Origin: an uncultured Blautia sp.
GTDB taxonomy: Bacteria; Bacillota; Clostridia; Lachnospirales; Lachnospiraceae
DNA length: 64,000 bases
Direction: 5' to 3'
NCBI GenBank assembly: GCA_900543715.1
Contig: UQSX01000006.1
Span: 14,940-78,939, forward strand
Shown: positions 59,508-64,000 of the stretch, piece by piece
How positions within the stretch are numbered: the stretch's first letter is position 1
How the letters are laid out: every line of letters begins with the position of its first letter
The notes under the pieces: model-generated
What the model saw: the letters and a program-made list of their open reading frames with translations, nothing else
Told to the model about the DNA's origin: nothing
Databases searched by the model: none
Made by a program: the position numbers and the translations under genes

Positions 59508-62342
59508 GTGTACAGAAGGCTATTAAAAAAGTCAACGGCGGTAATCTTAGCCAGTGCGTTGATTTTTTCCAGCTCCACAGTATATGCCCAGGAGGCAGAA
59601 GCGGGGAAGGCAGATGGACTGGTAGAGAGTGAACAGCCTTTGGAGGATAACACACAGAAGAAGGACAGCGAGATTTCCAAAGACGAGGACACAGAAGATG
59701 TCCAGAAGGAAAAAGAGACCGGCAATACTGAAGAGAAAGAAGAGATACAGGAGAGTGAGACCGATATTTCCAAAGAAAAGGAAGTATCAGAAAAGTCCGG
59801 GGACAGTCAGACAGAAGAGAACGGGACAGATAAGACAGAAAGCAGCGATGTGAATGCCGTTCAGAGCGAAGAGACTGTGAAAAAAGAGACAGCAGATACA
59901 AAGGAAACAGAAGAACTTTCTGTTTCTATTCCTGTACCTGAATACGAAGATGAAGCAGGCACAGGAATTACGAGTACCCTGGCTATCCGTCTTAACAATG
60001 ACGGCACAGAGCCGGTTTCCATTACTTCAGAAGATTATGAAGTGAAGATAGTTCCTGTAGGGGAAGCAATAGATGCTGGAATTAACTTTGAGGATATGCA
60101 GGAAGAACTGGACAGTAAGGGAAGAAATCTACAGCCGGGGGAATCTATGATCCTCTATCCCCAGTATACCATTCCTCAGGATTATACAGGGAAGACTATG
60201 GATTATAAAGTTCAGCTTATCGAAAAGGCAAGCGGCGATGCGGCGGCAGAATCTCAGGTCATTTCTGTCAATGTATTCTCTATTGAAAATGGTGTGCTGA
60301 AGTATCATGATACTGCTAAAGGAGAGAAATATCTGATCACATTTGATAAGGGAGACGGCGTCACTTTTGAAGGAAGCATCGGAGGCGGCGGAGGCAACTC
60401 TACAGTGATCGGATCAGGTCCTGATATTGGAAGCTATCAGTATTATCTGGATCCGGGACACCCAAGTTCCTTTATATTTGGTACGCCTGAAGGGAAAAGT
60501 ATTGATATAGAGCTTATTCCTTCAGACGCAGGTACAGCAGAAAAAATGTGGATGAGTTCACCTAATATTGTATCCATTGATCTCCATGCTCCCGCTACTT
60601 TAAAGGTTACAGTTACCGATAAACATGTGCTTTATGGAGAAAATGGATTTTCAGTTTCTGCGCCGACCACAGACAAAGATGCACAAATTCTTTTAGGCTC
60701 TGTATTAGAAACAGGGGATTTTACGGACCAGGCAGCTATTGATGAGCTGAAAGAATGGGTAGATTCCTATGCAAGGATCCAGGGATATACACTGAAGATT
60801 ACTCTGCCGGGAGACTGGGATTATACCAGGTTTATACCGAAAGGAGAAATGACAGTGACCATTCCTGTACCGGAGGGATGGGACGCATCCAGAACCCAGG
60901 TCTATACGGTGAATGAATATGGATTTAACGGCCCGCTGGGAAGCGTCAGCCAGGATGGAAAGAGCATTTCCTTTAAGACGAAAGAATTCAGCGAAACAGA
61001 TACGCTGAACTGCGTACTTATGGAAAGATCCATACCCACAGAAGTAAAAGACTGGGAGCGGGTTGTTACGGATTATTATGAGACAGTCAGAGCCGTCAAC
61101 TGGTTCAGAGAACCTTTGGAGGAGCATTACTTTGATTCTGTGCCTTCTGCCAATGATGCAGCGTATGTGGCCTATCATTTTTCAGGGAAATTTTATACAG
61201 ATTCGTCATATTATGACCCTGAGACAAGCGAAATAAGGATACCTTATGAGGATCTTGCGCAGGAAGTAGCAAGGTATTATAAGAATGTGCCGGATCTGAC
61301 GGCTGTTTATATACCAGATTATATCTCTTACGACGCAGCCGGAAATCAAGTCATCCTTCCTGTAGGAGGCGGAGCCGGAGACAGCCCTTATACTTATAAG
61401 ATTGTGGATACAAAGGAAGTACAGGGAGTTTATGCAATCTGGTTTGAAATAGCAGAAGAAAATGCACAGTGTACTCTTATGGTAGAGGACAACGGCAATG
61501 GCGACTGGAGATATGTTTCTTTCCTGGAAGGCTTTCAGGAACCGGAAGCTGGTGATACGGAAGAACCAGAAAATCCAGGCGACGTGGAACAGCCGGAAGA
61601 TCCAGACGATACAGAGCAGCCGGAAGAGCCAGACGATACAGAACAGCCGGAAAATCCCGGTGAACTGTCTCAGGCTCAGATACAAGATGTGATAAAAGAG
61701 ATCCAGAATGCAGCAGCCGGAAAAACAATCCCAGTTTCCATGGGAAGTGCTACAATAGTGCCGGAGGAAATTTTAGAAAGTGCCAAAGGCAGAAATGTAA
61801 CCATTGAACTGAAAATGAATGGATATGCCTGGATCATCAATGGCAGGGATATCACAGCCTCCGATATAAAAGACATCAACCTGGAAGTAAGGACAGATGT
61901 AAATGCCATCTCCAAAGAGGAGATCAGAAAACTGGCCGGAGACAATCCTGTAAAACAGATTACTCTGACTCACAGCGGTGACTTTGGATTTAAAGCTGTT
62001 TTGAAGATTTATTTGGGAACGGAATATTCCGAGAAATATGGAAATCTTTTCTGGTTCAAAAATAGCAGCACCAGTGAATTGGTGGACACAGACAAAATTG
62101 ATAAAGAAGGATTTGCAGAATTTACCTTTACCCATGCTTCAGATTACGTAATTGTGGTCGACGATCAGGACAGAGCAGCTAAGGACAGCAACACAGTAAA
62201 AGGGCAGGGAGCAACCAGTGCCAAAACCACGAAGTCTGTTAAGACTGGGGACAGTTCAGCCCCGGTTCTCTATGCAGGTATGCTTGGTATAGCCGGTATT
62301 CTTTTTGCAGGTGCACTGAAAAAAAGGAAGATAAAAAAGTAA
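59508..62342 (+). CDS. Large secreted or wall-anchored surface protein
   Basis: The start is GTG with AAGGAGG ten bases upstream. 944 residues: signal peptide (1 to about 28, cleavage near VYAQ), a long Glu/Lys/Thr-rich disordered region (about 30-140), beta-rich domains (about 145-680, including LAIRLNNDGTEPVSITSEDY and EKYLITFDKGDGV), a transglutaminase- or Ig-like-looking part without recognised catalytic motif, a run of near-identical (D/V)(T/V)EQPE(D/E/N)P repeats (about 685-722), another domain, and a C-terminal KTGDSS, hydrophobic helix and KKRKIKK tail. The end resembles a sortase signal but lacks LPxTG. A possible promoter (TTGACC at 59452) precedes it. Function unknown. Confidence 0.8.
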   Translation: MYRRLLKKSTAVILASALIFSSSTVYAQEAEAGKADGLVESEQPLEDNTQKKDSEISKDEDTEDVQKEKETGNTEEKEEIQESETDISKEKEVSEKSGDSQTEENGTDKTESSDVNAVQSEETVKKETADTKETEELSVSIPVPEYEDEAGTGITSTLAIRLNNDGTEPVSITSEDYEVKIVPVGEAIDAGINFEDMQEELDSKGRNLQPGESMILYPQYTIPQDYTGKTMDYKVQLIEKASGDAAAESQVISVNVFSIENGVLKYHDTAKGEKYLITFDKGDGVTFEGSIGGGGGNSTVIGSGPDIGSYQYYLDPGHPSSFIFGTPEGKSIDIELIPSDAGTAEKMWMSSPNIVSIDLHAPATLKVTVTDKHVLYGENGFSVSAPTTDKDAQILLGSVLETGDFTDQAAIDELKEWVDSYARIQGYTLKITLPGDWDYTRFIPKGEMTVTIPVPEGWDASRTQVYTVNEYGFNGPLGSVSQDGKSISFKTKEFSETDTLNCVLMERSIPTEVKDWERVVTDYYETVRAVNWFREPLEEHYFDSVPSANDAAYVAYHFSGKFYTDSSYYDPETSEIRIPYEDLAQEVARYYKNVPDLTAVYIPDYISYDAAGNQVILPVGGGAGDSPYTYKIVDTKEVQGVYAIWFEIAEENAQCTLMVEDNGNGDWRYVSFLEGFQEPEAGDTEEPENPGDVEQPEDPDDTEQPEEPDDTEQPENPGELSQAQIQDVIKEIQNAAAGKTIPVSMGSATIVPEEILESAKGRNVTIELKMNGYAWIINGRDITASDIKDINLEVRTDVNAISKEEIRKLAGDNPVKQITLTHSGDFGFKAVLKIYLGTEYSEKYGNLFWFKNSSTSELVDTDKIDKEGFAEFTFTHASDYVIVVDDQDRAAKDSNTVKGQGATSAKTTKSVKTGDSSAPVLYAGMLGIAGILFAGALKKRKIKK

Positions 62343-62370
62343 AACTGGAAACAGATAAATAAAAGACAGG

Positions 62371-62426
62371 AAAACCCGTCAGGACTTGGATTTTATAAAA
62401 ATACAGTCCCGACGGGTTTTTCTTTG
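62371..62426 (+). terminator. Intrinsic terminator after the surface-protein gene
   Basis: Sixteen-base arms with one mismatch (62371-62386 and 62405-62420, AAAACCCGTC paired with GACGGGTTTT) followed by a T-run. Confidence 0.88.
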
Positions 62427-62554
62427 GAGAACTATTGACAATCACTATAATAAGAGATATTATTAAGATATCAAAATGATATCAAAAACTATCAAATAAG
62501 AGGGGGGCCGCAGGAATTATTCCAGCGGCAGGCTCCTGCAAAGGAGGGTATTGT

Positions 62555-63508
62555 ATGAGTAATCAAGGTGAAATTCAAGAAGAGAAAGAATTAAAGGCAA
62601 TGTCCGGATACCTGATGCTTTTTGTGGGGATTCTGGGACTGGTCCTGGGAGGAGCGGCGCTGCTTTACGGGATCATGAGACTTTCTGCCACAGGGGGAGG
62701 AGCAGGGGGCTGGCTGATACTGGCAGGGCTGGTTCTGCTGCTTGTATTCTTTATTCTGCTGTGCGGACTGAAGGTGATCAATCCGAATGAAGCGCTGGTG
62801 CTGGCACTTTTTGGTAATTATTACGGAACATTGAAAAAAGACGGTTTTTACTGGGTGAATCCCTTTGTGTCGGCCATCAATCCTACAGTAAAAGATATAC
62901 CGGCCACTACGGGAAAATCCAGAAAGGTATCTTTAAAAACCAGGACACTGAACAATGACAGGCAGAAAGTAAATGACGCTATGGGAAACCCTGTGGAGAT
63001 TGCCGCAGTAGTGATATGGCGTGTGGTGGATCCTACCAGGGCAGTGCTGAATGTGGAGAACTTCAACGACTATCTATCCATTCAGTGCGATTCCATTATC
63101 CGCAATACTACCAGAGTATATCCTTACGATGCTGCGGAGGGAGGAGATGAGAAGTCTCTCAGGGGCAGCAGCCAGGAGATAGCGGATATCATGCAGGGAG
63201 AGCTTCAGGAAAAGGTAGAGAACGCTGGAATCGAGATTCTGGATGTGCGCATCACCCATCTGGCCTATGCGCCGGAAATCGCATCTGCTATGCTTCAGAG
63301 ACAGCAGGCAGCCGCTATCATTGATGCCAGACAGAAAATCGTGGAAGGAGCCGTAGGAATGGTGGAGATGGCCCTTGATAAGTTGAATGAAAATAACATT
63401 GTAGAGTTAGACGAGGAGAGAAAGGCAGCTATGGTCAGCAATCTTCTGGTAGTGCTCTGCGGAAACAAGGATGCCCAGCCTATTGTAAACAGCGGCAGCC
63501 TGTATTAA
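62555..63508 (+). CDS. SPFH/band-7 membrane protein
   Basis: 317 residues: two N-terminal membrane helices (about 17-40 and 50-73), then an SPFH domain ([64 protein letters not shown]) and a short coiled coil ([21 protein letters not shown]). SPFH proteins form large membrane-bound cages or microdomains, often around proteases. AAAGGAGGG precedes the ATG. A small ribbon-helix-helix gene and a YbjQ-like remnant follow. Confidence 0.92.
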   Translation: MSNQGEIQEEKELKAMSGYLMLFVGILGLVLGGAALLYGIMRLSATGGGAGGWLILAGLVLLLVFFILLCGLKVINPNEALVLALFGNYYGTLKKDGFYWVNPFVSAINPTVKDIPATTGKSRKVSLKTRTLNNDRQKVNDAMGNPVEIAAVVIWRVVDPTRAVLNVENFNDYLSIQCDSIIRNTTRVYPYDAAEGGDEKSLRGSSQEIADIMQGELQEKVENAGIEILDVRITHLAYAPEIASAMLQRQQAAAIIDARQKIVEGAVGMVEMALDKLNENNIVELDEERKAAMVSNLLVVLCGNKDAQPIVNSGSLY

Positions 63509-63528
63509 AGGTAAGGTGGTGACACATT

Positions 63529-63720
63529 CTGGAACAGGAAAATAAAAGCAAAGGAAAAGAGAAGGCAAAAAAGCAGGTGCCTTTGAGGCTGTCAGTCTCT
63601 CTCTGGAATGAGATTGCCCAGTGGGCGGAGGATGATTTCCGCTCTATGAATGGACAGATCGAGTATCTGCTGACAGAATGTGTAAAATATAGAAAGAAAC
63701 ACAGGAAACCGGAAGAATAA
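63529..63720 (+). CDS. Small Arc-type ribbon-helix-helix protein with a rare start codon
   Basis: The frame encodes about 63 residues with a basic N-terminus (ENKSKGKEKAKKQ), then VPLRLSVSLWNEIAQWAEDD, FRSMNGQIEYLLTECV: a ribbon-helix-helix of the Arc kind. There is no ATG, GTG or TTG: an in-frame TGA at 63520-63522 leaves only CAC, ATT (63526) and CTG (63529) before it. AGGTGG (63514-63519) suits either ATT or CTG as start; CTG is listed. It lies 20 bp after the SPFH gene, and is likely co-transcribed with it. A DNA-binding role is assumed from the fold. Confidence 0.75.
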   Translation: MEQENKSKGKEKAKKQVPLRLSVSLWNEIAQWAEDDFRSMNGQIEYLLTECVKYRKKHRKPEE

Positions 63721-63743
63721 GATATTGACAGGAGAAGAAAGAT

Positions 63744-63956
63744 ATGCTTATTACAACAACGGAAACAATACAGGGAAAGAAATATGAGACTTTGGGACTG
63801 GTAAAGGGGAATACGATCCAGTCTGTACATCTGGGAAAGGACATCATGAACAGCTTTAAGACCATTGTGGGAGGAGAGCTTACATCCTACAATGAGATGA
63901 TGAACACGGCCAGAGATCTGGCTGTGCAGAGAATGATAAGCGATGCCTGTTTATGA
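63744..63956 (+). pseudogene. Truncated YbjQ-family (UPF0145) gene
   Basis: Seventy residues match the first two-thirds of YbjQ-like pentamer proteins (about 105 residues): MLITTTETIQGKKYETLGLV, LGKDIMNSFKTIVGGELTSY, ARDLAVQRMISDA. The expected LGADAVV segment and C-terminus are missing; the frame ends with CL and TGA, and no other frame in the remaining 44 bases restores it. GACAGGAGAAG precedes the ATG. The join may be an insertion point of a mobile element that continues beyond the window. Confidence 0.7.
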
Positions 63957-64000
63957 TACACTAAATTTACCGAAAAAAAGCGTCAGAATTCCCTGAAAAA

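Overview
The window reads as a chromosomal segment of a spore-forming, meso-diaminopimelate Firmicute, most likely a Lachnospiraceae (Blautia/Ruminococcus-like) gut anaerobe. The reasons are: the dcw cluster carries two class B PBPs; MurE has the DNPR motif of meso-DAP-adding enzymes; spoIIGA-sigE and a Spo0E-like gene are present; FtsX-type permeases of about 880 residues occur with small sensor kinases; and strong AGGAGG ribosome sites are common. Genus is not resolvable from sequence alone. No rRNA, tRNA, CRISPR array or intact transposase was seen.

Layout. 1-4.7 kb: a partial XRE-type HTH/aminotransferase fusion (minus strand) with a repeated operator in its promoter, divergent from a HelD-type helicase that carries a GH31-like N-terminal domain at its C-terminus and ends in a 64-bp palindrome. 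4.75-19.4 kb: an OmpR-family response regulator, kinase, ABC ATPase and FtsX permease, of the kind usually contiguous, but split by a 9.2-kb minus-strand island. 19.5-25.8 kb: a second two-component system overlapping a GtrB-like glycosyltransferase, a YfhO protein and a GtrA flippase (a three-component envelope glycosylation cassette). 25.9-41.3 kb: housekeeping genes (dus, murE, priA, def, fmt, rsmB, rlmN, PP2C phosphatase, PASTA kinase, rsgA, rpe, thiN, ychF, Spo0E-like). 41.4-54.8 kb: the division/wall cluster mraZ-rsmH-ftsL-ftsI-spoVD-mraY-murD-ftsW-murA-divIB-ftsZ, without murG. 54.8-64 kb: moaC, moaB, aroE/aroD, spoIIGA-sigE, a large surface protein, an SPFH protein with a ribbon-helix-helix partner, and a truncated YbjQ-like gene.

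The most novel region is the island at 6.3-15.8 kb. One operon encodes a four-helix membrane protein with two Rossmann/RCK-like domains and a C-terminal RyR (ryanodine-receptor) domain, an M48 metalloprotease with a zinc ribbon, a small helical protein, a membrane/zinc-ribbon protein and a stand-alone RyR-domain protein. After a hairpin come two tandem TIR-transmembrane-beta-propeller proteins. TIR enzymes can make cyclic-ADP-ribose-type signals, so pairing TIR receptors with RyR-domain proteins suggests a membrane signalling or immunity system; this is inference.

Regulation visible in the sequence: a MraZ operator of four 10-bp repeats; a Spo0A-type promoter (TTGACA-N21-TATAAT with 0A boxes) before spoIIGA-sigE; a sigma-E-type promoter before spoVD, matching the sigma-E gene in the same window; a TGACA-N4-TGTCA palindrome before the ABC transporter; and several clear intrinsic terminators.
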